Positions 8,763-18,202 are shown, counted from the stretch's first letter. The stretch is 37,454 nt of DNA from Flavobacteriales bacterium (GCA_947504275.1 CANNHA010000010.1:1-37454); one strand, 5' to 3'. A program made the numbers and translations. The notes: a model not told the origin generated them from the letters alone.

Positions 8763-10037
8763 ATGAGTAACAACAATGACATCGTCTTTTCTTTGATTGA
8801 AAAGGAAAGAACAAGACAAACCAATGGTATTGAATTGATAGCTTCAGAGAACTATGTTTCTGATGCTGTCCTTGCAGCAGCCGGTAGCATCCTCACCAAC
8901 AAATACGCAGAAGGATTGCCCAATAAGCGCTATTATGGCGGATGTGAAATAGTTGATGAAATAGAGCAATTGGCCATAGACCGATTAAAACAACTGTTTG
9001 GTGCCCAATGGGCCAATGTTCAACCCCACAGTGGAGCCAATGCCAACAGTGCCGTAATGCTGGCCTTGTTAAAACCAGGAGATAAAATCCTTGGTTTAGA
9101 TTTGTCCCAAGGTGGTCATTTGACACACGGATCTCCAGTTAACTATTCAGGAAAATTGTACCAAGCGCACTTCTATGGTGTTGATCCAGACACCGGAAGA
9201 GTGAACATGGAGACCGTTAGAAAAAGGGCTCTAGAAGTACAACCCAAAATGTTGATTGTTGGTGCATCTGCATACAGCAGAGATTGGGATTATGCTGCTT
9301 TCAGAGCCGTTGCGGATGAAGTTGGAGCTGTGTTATTGGCCGATATATCACATCCAGCAGGATTGGTGGCCAAGGGATTATTAAACAATCCAATGCCGCA
9401 TTGCCATGTTGTAACTTCAACAACGCACAAAACACTCAGAGGCCCGCGTGGTGGCATCATCATGACTGCTCAAGATGGGCCAAACCGTGTTGGCATTAAA
9501 AACAACAAAGGGGAGTTGCGTTCGTTAAGCGGATTACTCGACAGCGGCGTATTCCCTGGAATGCAAGGTGGACCATTGGAACATGTCATTGCTGCTAAGG
9601 CCATCGCCTTTGGAGAAGCATTACAAGATTCATTTACAACTTATGGAAAACAAGTTAAGGCCAATGCGCAGGTGCTTGCACAATCATTGGTTGAACTTGG
9701 ATACAATATTGTAAGCGGCGGAACAGACAACCATTGCATGCTGATTGACTTGAGAAATAAAAACATCACAGGAAAAGAAGCAGATGCCGTGTTGGGAAAG
9801 GTACACATTACTGCCAACAAAAACATGGTGCCAGGCGACACTCAATCACCCATGGTTACCTCTGGAATTCGTTTGGGAACACCCGCTATCACCACACGCG
9901 GAATGAATGAAGATGATATGAAAATTATCGCCAGTTTGATTGATGAATCGATTGTCATGAAAGACAACGAGTCTGCGCAGAAAGAAGTGGCCAATAAGGT
10001 CCATAAATTGATGTCAGATCGGCCATTGTTTGTTTAA
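8763..10037 (+). CDS. glyA: Serine hydroxymethyltransferase
   Basis: A 424-residue PLP enzyme that interconverts serine and glycine while loading tetrahydrofolate with a one-carbon unit. The N-terminal [10 protein letters not shown] motif, the [13 protein letters not shown] substrate segment, PHSGANAN, and the Schiff-base lysine K223 in [14 protein letters not shown] are intact. The starting ATG is one base after the OstA-like stop, and the next gene starts one base after the glyA stop, so it sits in the middle of a tight operon with purA upstream. Supply of one-carbon units fits with purine synthesis. Confidence 0.95.
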   Translation: MSNNNDIVFSLIEKERTRQTNGIELIASENYVSDAVLAAAGSILTNKYAEGLPNKRYYGGCEIVDEIEQLAIDRLKQLFGAQWANVQPHSGANANSAVMLALLKPGDKILGLDLSQGGHLTHGSPVNYSGKLYQAHFYGVDPDTGRVNMETVRKRALEVQPKMLIVGASAYSRDWDYAAFRAVADEVGAVLLADISHPAGLVAKGLLNNPMPHCHVVTSTTHKTLRGPRGGIIMTAQDGPNRVGIKNNKGELRSLSGLLDSGVFPGMQGGPLEHVIAAKAIAFGEALQDSFTTYGKQVKANAQVLAQSLVELGYNIVSGGTDNHCMLIDLRNKNITGKEADAVLGKVHITANKNMVPGDTQSPMVTSGIRLGTPAITTRGMNEDDMKIIASLIDESIVMKDNESAQKEVANKVHKLMSDRPLFV

Positions 10038-10038
10038 G

Positions 10039-11943
10039 ATGAACGAGCTCCGTGACCATCCCAACTTATACCTGAGGCAACACGGCAGCAATCCCATTCA
10101 TTGGAAGGAATGGAGTTCTATACATTGGGCAAGTGCCGTTGAAGAAAATAAATTGGTCATTGTAAGCATTGGATACAGCGCATGTCACTGGTGTCATGTG
10201 ATGGAGAAGGAATGCTTTGAGGACAATGAAGTTGCTGTTTACACCAATGAACATTTTATAAGCATCAAGGTAGATCGCGAAAGCCGACCAGACATTGATC
10301 AAATGTACATGAATGCGCTGCACCTGATGGGAAAGCCGGGTGGTTGGCCGCTCAACTGTATCTGTTTACCTGACGGCACACCCATTTTTGGAGGGACTTA
10401 TTTCCCCAAAAAAAAATGGCTTCAAATCCTATCTGAATTGCATCATTTGTTTCAAACGCGCAAAGAAACACTGGACTCTTTTGCTGATGAAATGAAGCAG
10501 GCATTAAATCAATTTACAACAAAACTCCAAGCTCAGTCAACTCCTGAACTTGATCACGATAGCATTCAAGGTTTTATTGCTGACTTGGATTTTGAATGGG
10601 GAGGAACGGCAGGCTATCCTAAATTTCCAATGCCTCCACTGATTGAGTCTGTCTTACATTATGGAGTTCATCAACAACACAAAGCGTCTCTGCGATGGTG
10701 TCAATTGACTTTAGACAAAATCAAATTTGGTGGGATTCATGATTTGATTGAAGGTGGTATATCTCGATACAGTGTCGATCACCGATGGCATGTTCCGCAT
10801 TTTGAAAAAATGCTTTTTGACAACGCGCAATTGCTCTCTGTATACGCTCAGGCACATTTGACATTTCCAAATCAAGAATATGATGAGATCATACTAGGGA
10901 TTCATCACTGGATAACCAATGAGATGAAACAATCTTCAGGTCTAATATCCAGTACCATGGATGCGGACAGCGAGGGTGAGGAAGGAAAATACTACGTTTT
11001 CCAATCTGACGAAATCAAAAAAGTTTTTGGTGATAAAGACAAATATTGGGAATCAGTTTTTGATTTTGCGCATCATAGCTATTGGGAAGAAGGGAAAATT
11101 GTCCTCAGTGCCAAAGCATCGTTTTCATTGAAGGATGAAACATGGAAAAGCGTTCAGTTGGCACTTCTGCAAATCAGAGCTGATAAGACAAAACCCATAA
11201 CCGATCACAAAGTAATCACAGCCTGGAATGCGCAAACCGTTATTGGATATTGTCACGGCAGCGTAATATTTAACGATTGGTTAAGGCATGCAGAAGACTT
11301 GTACGCTGCAATGGAGCGGCACCTCAAAATCAATGGGCAATGGATTCAAGGAAAAGAAGGAGAAAAGACAATCGAACCATTGCTATTTGATACTCTCACA
11401 TGGGTTCAGAAAGCTTGCATTGAATTGTTCTTAAAAACAACCAATTGGAAATACATCCAAGAAGCCATTGAGATTCATGATCAAGCCAATATTTTTCAGC
11501 AAACGTCATCCATGTATGCCCTGAATGCTGAAGAAAATTTATTGACAAAGATTGTTGAGATACAGGACAATGTTATCCCTTCGAGCAACGCCATTTGGGC
11601 AGAAAACATGTATTGGCTCAGTATCATAACCGGAGACATCCAGTACCATGAACAGTGCATCCGCATGGTGCAATGCATGGGGCAAGATATCAATCAAATA
11701 GGCTATTACGCGCATTGGAATTACCTGCTGCAATTGATGGATAGCAGCGCAGGAATTGTAGTTGCCTGTCAGCCAGAAACAGGTTGGATTCAGAATAAAA
11801 AATGGTTGCACAAAACTGTCGTATTGCATAAAAATGTAGAAAATTCGTTTCTGCAAGGAAAATGGCATCCGCAAACCCAATATTCTCTTTGTACATTAGC
11901 TACATGCTATCCGCCCGTATTCCATTCTTCCGAAATTGCATAA
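10039..11943 (+). CDS. Thioredoxin-domain protein of the YyaL/SPATA20 (DUF255) family
   Basis: A 634-residue protein with an N-terminal thioredoxin-like domain and a long C-terminal (alpha/alpha)6-barrel-like region resembling N-acylglucosamine 2-epimerase-type folds. The family signature is clear: NPIHWKEW, SIGYSACHWCHVM with redox cysteines C49 and C52, ESRPDID, and GGWPLNCICLPDGTP. The start is ATG 10039, one base after the glyA stop; an in-frame TTG at 10030 would overlap glyA and is less likely. No signal peptide, so cytoplasmic. The family is widespread but its substrate is not established. The following gene's preferred start lies inside its 3' end. Confidence 0.85.
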   Translation: MNELRDHPNLYLRQHGSNPIHWKEWSSIHWASAVEENKLVIVSIGYSACHWCHVMEKECFEDNEVAVYTNEHFISIKVDRESRPDIDQMYMNALHLMGKPGGWPLNCICLPDGTPIFGGTYFPKKKWLQILSELHHLFQTRKETLDSFADEMKQALNQFTTKLQAQSTPELDHDSIQGFIADLDFEWGGTAGYPKFPMPPLIESVLHYGVHQQHKASLRWCQLTLDKIKFGGIHDLIEGGISRYSVDHRWHVPHFEKMLFDNAQLLSVYAQAHLTFPNQEYDEIILGIHHWITNEMKQSSGLISSTMDADSEGEEGKYYVFQSDEIKKVFGDKDKYWESVFDFAHHSYWEEGKIVLSAKASFSLKDETWKSVQLALLQIRADKTKPITDHKVITAWNAQTVIGYCHGSVIFNDWLRHAEDLYAAMERHLKINGQWIQGKEGEKTIEPLLFDTLTWVQKACIELFLKTTNWKYIQEAIEIHDQANIFQQTSSMYALNAEENLLTKIVEIQDNVIPSSNAIWAENMYWLSIITGDIQYHEQCIRMVQCMGQDINQIGYYAHWNYLLQLMDSSAGIVVACQPETGWIQNKKWLHKTVVLHKNVENSFLQGKWHPQTQYSLCTLATCYPPVFHSSEIA

Positions 11944-12806
11944 CGATCATCCTGCTAGGATTCATTGCTAGCAAGGGATGGACACAAATGCTGAACAACA
12001 AAGAAGGAAAGGCATTTGACAATGCCTTTCTGTTTAATCGATCATTTATCTGGGAAAATAAAATTGCTTCAATAACAGCCATCAAACAGATCAAACTACC
12101 CGGAAGGCCCATCAATGAGACAGAATGGAAAGAAGTAATGTCCTTTAATTCCACTGGAATTTTAGAAAGAAAAATGCTGACAACACAAGGAAATTCCTTT
12201 CAAGACAGCAGTTCCATATTATTCAACCGAAATGATATTGGACAATTGTTCAGCATAGAGCAAAACAAAAAGACTGAAACCACCATCACTCAAATGTCCT
12301 ATGACAGCAATGGAAAAATAACCCGAGAGGACATCAAGCAAATACTGCATTTGCAGGGAGAAAGTAGTAGAGAAATATTGGTTGAAAGTACAACCTATGA
12401 ATATAGTTTCCCGCAAAAAAACGTTGTCATAAGAAATAATATCAATAACTACGGCTTGTCTTATAGCTCTTTTACCACCATCAAAAATGATCAAGGATTC
12501 TTAATCAAGGAAATAGAAAATTTCTTTGTCAGCCAACGTGAAATCACAACCTTGTATGAATACAATGAAAAAGGATGGGTATCCAAAACCATCCAGACAG
12601 ATAATAAATCCAACGAAAAAGAAGAAACCTCTTTTACCTACGACAACAAAGGCAATGTGATTTTTGCCAAGCACAACATTAACAATCAACCTGTTGAAGA
12701 ATATGAAGTGTTGTACAATCAAGCCTCAATGATAAAAGCTATCTTGCACCAAGACATCGCCAGTCAAGCCATTACGATACACAAATACGAATACGAATTT
12801 CGATGA
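11904..12806 (+). CDS. Exported protein of unknown function with YD-like beta motifs
   Basis: I do not recognise a named family. The preferred ATG 11904 gives 300 residues and starts a plausible signal peptide (about residues 1-28, hydrophobic CITIILLGFIA then ending WTQ); an in-frame start at 11862 would add 14 residues before it. The mature part is polar and beta-rich, with repeated aromatic-Asn-Gly turns such as YEYNEKGW, FTYDNKGN and MSYDSNGK. These recall RHS/YD-repeat or YwqK-like beta hairpins, without enough copies to call either. It overlaps the YyaL-like gene by 40 bases and the lipoprotein gene by four (ATGA), so it belongs to the same operon. Envelope location is inferred from the signal peptide. 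Confidence 0.7.
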   Translation: MLSARIPFFRNCITIILLGFIASKGWTQMLNNKEGKAFDNAFLFNRSFIWENKIASITAIKQIKLPGRPINETEWKEVMSFNSTGILERKMLTTQGNSFQDSSSILFNRNDIGQLFSIEQNKKTETTITQMSYDSNGKITREDIKQILHLQGESSREILVESTTYEYSFPQKNVVIRNNINNYGLSYSSFTTIKNDQGFLIKEIENFFVSQREITTLYEYNEKGWVSKTIQTDNKSNEKEETSFTYDNKGNVIFAKHNINNQPVEEYEVLYNQASMIKAILHQDIASQAITIHKYEYEFR

Positions 12807-13093
12807 AAAACATCTTCAAGTTATTATTTCTTTTCTCCTTAATTGCAGCTTCCTCAAGCTGCACAGCACAAAAAAGACCACCCAAACAAGACAATGTGGT
12901 AACACCGGCTGATGGTGCCAAAAAAAGTGCAGAAAATAAAAACCGAAAGTGGGAAGAGTACGAGACCAAAAAAAATCACCACAACGAAATTCAAGACAAG
13001 GCGACAAAAAATCGAATGAAAGAGAGCTTAAAAAAATCAAAAAGTCATGGCTCTCCCAATCGAGTTCCTTGGTACAGAAAAATTTTTTGGTAG
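12803..13093 (+). CDS. Small lysine-rich lipoprotein of unknown function
   Basis: A 96-residue protein with a lipoprotein signal peptide: MKNIFKL start, hydrophobic core LLFLFSLIAA, then SSSC with Cys20 as the likely lipidated residue. The mature part is short, highly charged and rich in Lys, Asn and Glu, with no recognisable domain, and ends in an aromatic/basic patch (VPWYRKIFW). It is translationally coupled to the preceding exported protein by an ATGA overlap, so the two probably act in the same envelope process. Nothing in the sequence identifies that process. Confidence 0.7.
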   Translation: MKNIFKLLFLFSLIAASSSCTAQKRPPKQDNVVTPADGAKKSAENKNRKWEEYETKKNHHNEIQDKATKNRMKESLKKSKSHGSPNRVPWYRKIFW

Positions 13094-13111
13094 ATTAAAC
13101 CCAATGTCCAT

Positions 13112-13123
13112 TTAAATATTTAA
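13112..13123. repeat. 12-base perfect AT palindrome before the cytochrome-monooxygenase gene
   Basis: TTAAATATTTAA is an exact palindrome ending 8 bases before the ATG at 13132. It could be a regulator half-site pair or simply AT-rich upstream DNA; no regulator is identified. Confidence 0.3.
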
Positions 13124-13131
13124 GAATTGAA

Positions 13132-14688
13132 ATGAAAATCAAAAACTTTTTTTTTATTTCCGTTTTGTATTTGCAAGCGGTAATGACACAGGGTCAAATG
13201 AACTGGGCTGAAAACGTAGCCCCCATTTTATTTGACCATTGTACCAAATGCCACCATCCGGGAGGAATAGGGCCATCTAGTTTCATGACCGCAGATGAGG
13301 CGTCAAATAATGCAGCATCCATACTGAGCGCCATCATGGATGATTACATGCCGCCTTGGCCGGCCAATCCAGATTACAGACACTTTATCAATGAGAATGT
13401 CCTAACTGAAACGGAAAAAAGCACCATAGAAAATTGGGTGATGAACGGCACACCAAGCGGAGATCTTTCCTTGGCTCCTACTCCACCAACTTATAACAAT
13501 CAAACGCAATTGGCACAAGTTGACTTCACTGGCAATACTCCCCTCAATACCAGTCAAGCTGTAACACATGATTACTACCGCACGTTTGTCATACCATCCA
13601 ACTATTCAGTAGATCAGTTCATCGATGGAATTGAGATTATTCCAGGAAACAGTGAGATTGTTCACCACGTTGTCATTTATTACGACCCCACCAATGAATG
13701 TCTTTCATTGGATGCTGCTGACACTGAGCCAGGATTTTTGACCAACGGAACCGGTGGAGGCTTACCCGCAGCAGCACATTTCATTGGTGCATGGGTCCCA
13801 GGTAAAGGACCGCAAAATTTACCACAAGGTTTTGGAATACGCGCAGAAGCCAATGGCTATTATTTGATTGAAATGCACTACCCTGCTGGAACTGTAGGAC
13901 AGCAAGATGAGACCATACTCAACATCAAACACTCGTCAAGTAGCAATCCCCGAGAAGCGTGGTACAATCCCATCATCACCCACGATCCATCAACACTGGA
14001 TGAACCGGCATTGATCATACCAGCCAATACAGTAAGGACATTTCACGCCACATACAATGTACCCATCAACATATCGCTGATAGGTATCTTCCCTCATATG
14101 CATTTGATAGGCAAGAGCATCAGAAGTTTTTGCGTCAACGGAACAGACAGTATTACGCTGATTGACATTCCGCAATGGGATTTCAATTGGCAATTCGGTT
14201 ATGATTTCACTCAACTCGTTAGGCTGCCCGCCCAGTCTCAACTCAAAGCCGTTGCCACATATGACAACACTATTAACAACCCCAACCAACCGGTAAACCC
14301 TCCGCAATTGGTCACCGCAGGAGAAGAAACCACAGATGAAATGATGGTTATATTTTATCTGTACTCCTATTGGATGCCCGGGGATGAAAACATCATCGTT
14401 GACCCCAATACCAATGTCTCAAACTACTCTGAAACACCGCGTTTGTGGCAATTCTATCCCAATCCAACTCAAAACAAAATTCAGTGGACATGCCTTGGGC
14501 CGCAATACAGAAAAGCAGAATTTTCCATTTTGGACATGAATGGTAGGATTTGTAAAAAAGAACAACAAATGATTGCAGGTGGTATAGAATCAGGAAATGT
14601 TGATTTGAGCGATCTAGTCCCAGGTATCTATTTCATTCAAGTAGTTTCCAATCAATATACACACACCGAAAAAATCATTCTAGAATAA
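13132..14688 (+). CDS. T9SS-exported cytochrome c / type II copper monooxygenase-like fusion
   Basis: A 518-residue secreted protein. After a signal peptide (about 1-22) comes a small c-type cytochrome domain (about 25-110) with heme motif C37-T-K-C40-H41 and a DYMPPW segment whose Met73 is a plausible axial ligand. The middle (about 145-425) matches the two-domain fold of copper type II ascorbate-dependent monooxygenases (PHM/DBM family). Candidate CuH ligands are H178, H179 and H249; CuM ligands are H322, H324 (FPHMHLIG) and M404 or M405. From about 437 onward (FYPNPTQNK...GIYFIQV) is a type A T9SS sorting domain. Family knowledge suggests copper-dependent C-H hydroxylation, with the heme as the inferred electron donor. 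The substrate is unknown. It abuts ruvC tail to tail with no spacer. Confidence 0.8.
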   Translation: MKIKNFFFISVLYLQAVMTQGQMNWAENVAPILFDHCTKCHHPGGIGPSSFMTADEASNNAASILSAIMDDYMPPWPANPDYRHFINENVLTETEKSTIENWVMNGTPSGDLSLAPTPPTYNNQTQLAQVDFTGNTPLNTSQAVTHDYYRTFVIPSNYSVDQFIDGIEIIPGNSEIVHHVVIYYDPTNECLSLDAADTEPGFLTNGTGGGLPAAAHFIGAWVPGKGPQNLPQGFGIRAEANGYYLIEMHYPAGTVGQQDETILNIKHSSSSNPREAWYNPIITHDPSTLDEPALIIPANTVRTFHATYNVPINISLIGIFPHMHLIGKSIRSFCVNGTDSITLIDIPQWDFNWQFGYDFTQLVRLPAQSQLKAVATYDNTINNPNQPVNPPQLVTAGEETTDEMMVIFYLYSYWMPGDENIIVDPNTNVSNYSETPRLWQFYPNPTQNKIQWTCLGPQYRKAEFSILDMNGRICKKEQQMIAGGIESGNVDLSDLVPGIYFIQVVSNQYTHTEKIILE

Positions 14689-14697
14689 TCACTTTTT
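14669..14697. terminator. Weak possible bidirectional terminator between converging genes
   Basis: The segment 14674-14689 forms an AT-rich hairpin around the palindrome ATTCTAGAAT. It is flanked on the left by A6 (14669-14674, a U-tract for minus-strand ruvC) and on the right by CACTTTTT (for the plus-strand gene). The stem is short and GC-poor and it overlaps both coding ends, so efficiency is doubtful. Confidence 0.3.
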
Positions 14698-15255
14698 ACC
14701 AATGATTCGATCCGGGTTGTTGGACAAAAAGGATTTCCATGAATTGGATTTGGTTCCCAATAAAGGATTAGACGTTTGGTAAAAATGACAAACAGCAGCA
14801 GCCAAACCATCTGTGGCATCCATCTTTTCAGGCATTTGTGAATCTTCGATTTTTAAAAGTCGCTGAATCATAGCAGCTACCTGCTCTTTGCTGGCATTTC
14901 CATTTCCCGTGATGCTCTGCTTGATTTTTCGCGGTGCATACTCTGTAACGCTCAATTGTCTGCTCAAAGCCGCTGCTATGGCCACTCCTTGAGCCCTACC
15001 CAACTTCAACATGGATTGGACATTCTTTCCAAAAAAGGGTGCTTCAATGGCCAACTCATCGGGGTGAAAACCATCTATGAGTTCTATACAACGCTCAAAT
15101 ATTTTCTTTAACTTCAATGCATGGTCATCAATCTTATCCAAACGCACAACGCCCAAAGCCAAGAGTTGCATTTGTTTACCTTTGACCTCAATGATTCCGT
15201 AACCCAGAATGGAAGTTCCAGGATCAATACCCAATATGATGCGCTCCTTTTGCAA
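14689..15255 (-). CDS. ruvC: Holliday junction resolvase RuvC
   Basis: A 188-residue endonuclease that cuts Holliday junctions in concert with RuvAB. The four acidic catalytic residues are visible: D11 (GIDPGT), E71 (AIEAPFF), D146 and D149 (DATDGLAAA), and the length is typical. The start is TTG at 15255; an in-frame TAA lies 15 bases upstream and there is no ATG or GTG between, so no better start exists. The next gene starts divergently only 14 bases away, so promoters of both must overlap coding sequence. Its partner ruvA is about 13 kb away on the same strand; ruvB is not in the window. Confidence 0.95.
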   Translation of the reverse strand: MQKERIILGIDPGTSILGYGIIEVKGKQMQLLALGVVRLDKIDDHALKLKKIFERCIELIDGFHPDELAIEAPFFGKNVQSMLKLGRAQGVAIAAALSRQLSVTEYAPRKIKQSITGNGNASKEQVAAMIQRLLKIEDSQMPEKMDATDGLAAAVCHFYQTSNPLLGTKSNSWKSFLSNNPDRIIGKK

Positions 15256-15269
15256 TTGATGATGTAGTT

Positions 15270-16364
15270 ATGGTGCTAAAAGTAATGACAATTTCCATCG
15301 CTATGGTGCTACAATGCGCCTATGCCCTGCAATTGCTATGGTACAGGGGCAAAAGAAAAAAAAATTCAATACATCCCTCCTATCCTACTCCCCTTCTCAG
15401 TATTGTCATTCCTTTTAGAAACGAGGCCCAACATTTGCCCTCATTGCTTGACCAATTGCATCAATTGCCTGCCGAAATCAATGTCTATTGGATCGATGAT
15501 CACAGTGATGATCAAGGACAAAAATGGCTCTCCGACAACATCCCAAGCCATCACATTTTCCTCAAAAACAAAGGGCAAGGAAAAAAAGCTGCTTTGGCTA
15601 CCGGGATTGAAAAAATACCCGAAAGCCACTGGATACTGACCATCGATGCTGATATACAACTTTCTGATGCCTGGTGGAAAAATATTCAACATCAATTCAA
15701 CCCTGAAAGTGCTTTGATTGTTTTTCCAATAACCATGTTAACAGGAAAAAAGTGGGTCGCCATTTTTCAACACCTCGAATTTTCCTTTTTTCAGATTCTA
15801 ACACAAGGTAGTATTTCAAGACAACATGCTCAGCTGAGCAATGGCGCTCACTTGGCGTTTCAAAAAAAGTATTACTCCCAGGTAAATGGTTATTCCAACC
15901 ATGAACACATCAGCAGCGGTGATGATCAATTTCTCTTGGCCGCTTTCAGAAAAAAAGGATGGAATATCGGCTGGGCCAGCATAGCACCAGAGACCATTTC
16001 AATTGCCCCATTGTCTACTTGGAAAGCACTTTTATCACAGCGTGTGAGATGGGCAGGAAAATCGAAAGCACTGGAAATGGCAGATATGAAACTACTGGCA
16101 TACATTACAGCTATCAGCAATACCATTACCCTATATGCCTACATGCTATTGATTGTTCAGCCCTTTCAAATAAGCTCAATGCCTCTGCTCCTGTTGGTTT
16201 TAATCAAAATTTGTGCTGAGTTAAGCGTTTTTCGAATGCTTAAAAAAGGTCCGCGTTTTATCACCCTTTTGTTTTTAATAATCTATCCGTTTTGGGTGTT
16301 TGCTGTTGGCTTATCCGTGTTATTTTTAAAACAGAAATGGAAAGGCAGGGCAATCAGGCATTAA
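15270..16364 (+). CDS. Membrane glycosyltransferase, family 2
   Basis: A 364-residue GT-A glycosyltransferase. It has an N-terminal hydrophobic segment (about 5-24), then the catalytic domain with LSIVIPFRNE, WIDDHSD (D76/D77), TIDADIQLS (DxD at 126-128), SGDDQ (217-219) and QRVRW (257-261). The C-terminal part is strongly hydrophobic with two to three membrane spans (about 275-350). The QxxRW motif is shared with processive and polysaccharide-type enzymes such as hyaluronan or cellulose synthase relatives, but the donor and acceptor cannot be deduced. It starts 14 bases from divergent ruvC and overlaps the following permease gene by 28 bases. Confidence 0.85.
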   Translation: MVLKVMTISIAMVLQCAYALQLLWYRGKRKKNSIHPSYPTPLLSIVIPFRNEAQHLPSLLDQLHQLPAEINVYWIDDHSDDQGQKWLSDNIPSHHIFLKNKGQGKKAALATGIEKIPESHWILTIDADIQLSDAWWKNIQHQFNPESALIVFPITMLTGKKWVAIFQHLEFSFFQILTQGSISRQHAQLSNGAHLAFQKKYYSQVNGYSNHEHISSGDDQFLLAAFRKKGWNIGWASIAPETISIAPLSTWKALLSQRVRWAGKSKALEMADMKLLAYITAISNTITLYAYMLLIVQPFQISSMPLLLLVLIKICAELSVFRMLKKGPRFITLLFLIIYPFWVFAVGLSVLFLKQKWKGRAIRH

Positions 16365-17263
16365 AAGCTTTTTGGGGGAAATTCTCTCAAGACAAATGGG
16401 CCATTACCGGATTGTCTTTTATTGCACTATTGTTTTTGGTTAGCTTACTGGGGGCATTCATTCGTCCCGACAAAACGGAAAATGCCAATGACCAACAAAT
16501 ACAATGGGCCAAACTTCCGCCTATGAGCAAGGTTCACTTTGATTGGAATAAAGATGGAGAGCGCAATACAGAAGGACAAACACAAGAAAAAACTTTCCTC
16601 TTGGGGACAGATCGGTTGGGTCGAGATATCCTATCGCGATTAATGGCCGGTACCTATATCAGCTTAACTGTGGGATTCATTTCCGTGGCCATATCGCTTA
16701 TTGTTGGCATCGCTATTGGTTTATTGGCCGGCTATTACAGAGGGTGGGTAGATGCAACACTCTCCTGGATCATCAATGTCATTTGGTCCATTCCCAACTT
16801 ATTGGTGGTGATGGCCTTTATCCTTGCCTTTGGTGCAGGATTTTGGAAGGTATTCATCGCAATTGGACTAACGATGTGGGTGGAAGTGGCGCGCATTGTT
16901 CGAGGTCAAATTTTAAGCATCCGCGAAAAGGAATACATTGAAGCAGCGAGATCAATGGGAATGAGTGATTGGCGCATTATGTTTCGCGAAATGTTGCCTC
17001 AATTATGGCCCATACTCATTGTCATTTCAGCAGCCAATTTCTCTAGCGCCATACTCATCGAAAGTGGCATGAGTTTTTTGGGATTGGGTGTGCAAATACC
17101 AGCACCCAGTTGGGGAAATATGATCAGAGAAAATTACGCCATGATTCCAACACAGCACGCTCACTTGGCATTGGCACCTGGTATTTGTATCATGCTTACT
17201 GTATTGGCATTGAGCTATGTGGGCAACGGATTAAGATCAGCATTGGACATAAAAAAGATTTAG
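16337..17263 (+). CDS. ABC transporter permease, DppC/OppC type
   Basis: A 308-residue inner-membrane permease of the dipeptide/oligopeptide/nickel class. After a cytoplasmic N-terminus and first membrane span (about 22-43) comes a periplasmic loop, then LLGTDRLGRDILSRL, five further hydrophobic segments and the EAA loop EAARSMGMSDWRIMFREMLP that contacts the ATPase; the end is GNGLRSALD. ATG 16337 is chosen because it begins MERQGNQALKAFW; a frame opening at 16292 would lie deeper in the preceding gene. It overlaps the glycosyltransferase by 28 bases and directly abuts the GDP-fucose synthase. The partner permease, binding protein and ATPases are not in the window. The substrate is probably peptides, but unproven. 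Confidence 0.88.
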   Translation: MERQGNQALKAFWGKFSQDKWAITGLSFIALLFLVSLLGAFIRPDKTENANDQQIQWAKLPPMSKVHFDWNKDGERNTEGQTQEKTFLLGTDRLGRDILSRLMAGTYISLTVGFISVAISLIVGIAIGLLAGYYRGWVDATLSWIINVIWSIPNLLVVMAFILAFGAGFWKVFIAIGLTMWVEVARIVRGQILSIREKEYIEAARSMGMSDWRIMFREMLPQLWPILIVISAANFSSAILIESGMSFLGLGVQIPAPSWGNMIRENYAMIPTQHAHLALAPGICIMLTVLALSYVGNGLRSALDIKKI

Positions 17264-18196
17264 ATGAAACACAGTGATAAAATATTTGTGGCAGGACACC
17301 GCGGGATGGTAGGATCTGCTATTTGTCGTAAATTACAACAAGAAGGGTATTCGCAAATCATTACCAGAACTTCCACGGAATTGGATTTGACCGACCAAAA
17401 AGCGGTCAATGATTTCTTTGAAAAGGAGAAACCTCAATTTGTATTTCTTGCTGCAGCCAAGGTTGGCGGTATCCACGCCAATAACACATACCGTGCAGAC
17501 TTCTTGTACCGCAACTTAATGATTGAAAGCAATGTGATACACGCAGCGCATATGTATGGCGTTGAAAAATTGCTTTTCCTTGGCTCGTCATGTATTTATC
17601 CCAAACTGGCGCCGCAACCATTGCAGGAGGACAGTCTGTTAACAGGCACATTGGAATACACCAATGAACCCTACGCCATAGCCAAGATTGCTGGAATAAA
17701 AATGTGTGAAGCCTATCGTGATCAATACGGAAGCAATTTCATTTCTGCCATGCCCACCAACTTGTATGGACCCAATGACAACTATGATTTACAGAATTCT
17801 CACGTACTTCCCGCTTTGATCAGAAAATTCCATGAAGCCAAAATCAATCAATCCCCATCAGTTGAAGTATGGGGAACTGGAAGCCCATTGCGCGAGTTCT
17901 TGCATGTGGATGACATGGCTGAAGCTTGTTATTTTTTAATGCAACACTACAATGACAAACAATTTGTCAATGTAGGCTGCGGTGAAGACTTGAGCATCAA
18001 ATCACTTGCGGAAATGATTCAATCCATTGTTGGATTCCAAGGCGAATTAATCTGGAATACAGAAAAACCCGATGGTACACCGAGAAAATTGATGGATGTT
18101 TCCAAGATCAAAGGTTTGGGTTGGTCGCCCAAAATAAATCTAGCGCAAGGAATAGCCGCTGTCTACAGTGAATATCAGCAACAACAACTTTCTTGA
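17264..18196 (+). CDS. fcl: GDP-L-fucose synthase
   Basis: A 310-residue extended short-chain dehydrogenase that converts GDP-4-keto-6-deoxymannose to GDP-L-fucose by epimerisation and NADPH reduction. Seen: the nucleotide-binding GHRGMVG (G11, G14, G17), [19 protein letters not shown] with the catalytic Ser and C110, Y137xxxK141 (NEPYAIAK), and the [11 protein letters not shown] segment. The length matches the family. Its usual partner, GDP-mannose 4,6-dehydratase, is not within the window. Placed directly after the permease and six bases before the Wzi/RemB-like gene, it supports a fucose-containing surface glycan for this region. Confidence 0.93.
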   Translation: MKHSDKIFVAGHRGMVGSAICRKLQQEGYSQIITRTSTELDLTDQKAVNDFFEKEKPQFVFLAAAKVGGIHANNTYRADFLYRNLMIESNVIHAAHMYGVEKLLFLGSSCIYPKLAPQPLQEDSLLTGTLEYTNEPYAIAKIAGIKMCEAYRDQYGSNFISAMPTNLYGPNDNYDLQNSHVLPALIRKFHEAKINQSPSVEVWGTGSPLREFLHVDDMAEACYFLMQHYNDKQFVNVGCGEDLSIKSLAEMIQSIVGFQGELIWNTEKPDGTPRKLMDVSKIKGLGWSPKINLAQGIAAVYSEYQQQQLS

Positions 18197-18202
18197 TACT
18201 CC

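Noticed and set aside
13132..13460. The CxxCH-containing N-terminus considered as a separate cytochrome gene
   Set aside because: The frame is continuous with the copper monooxygenase-like domain and sorting tail, with no stop or internal start signal.
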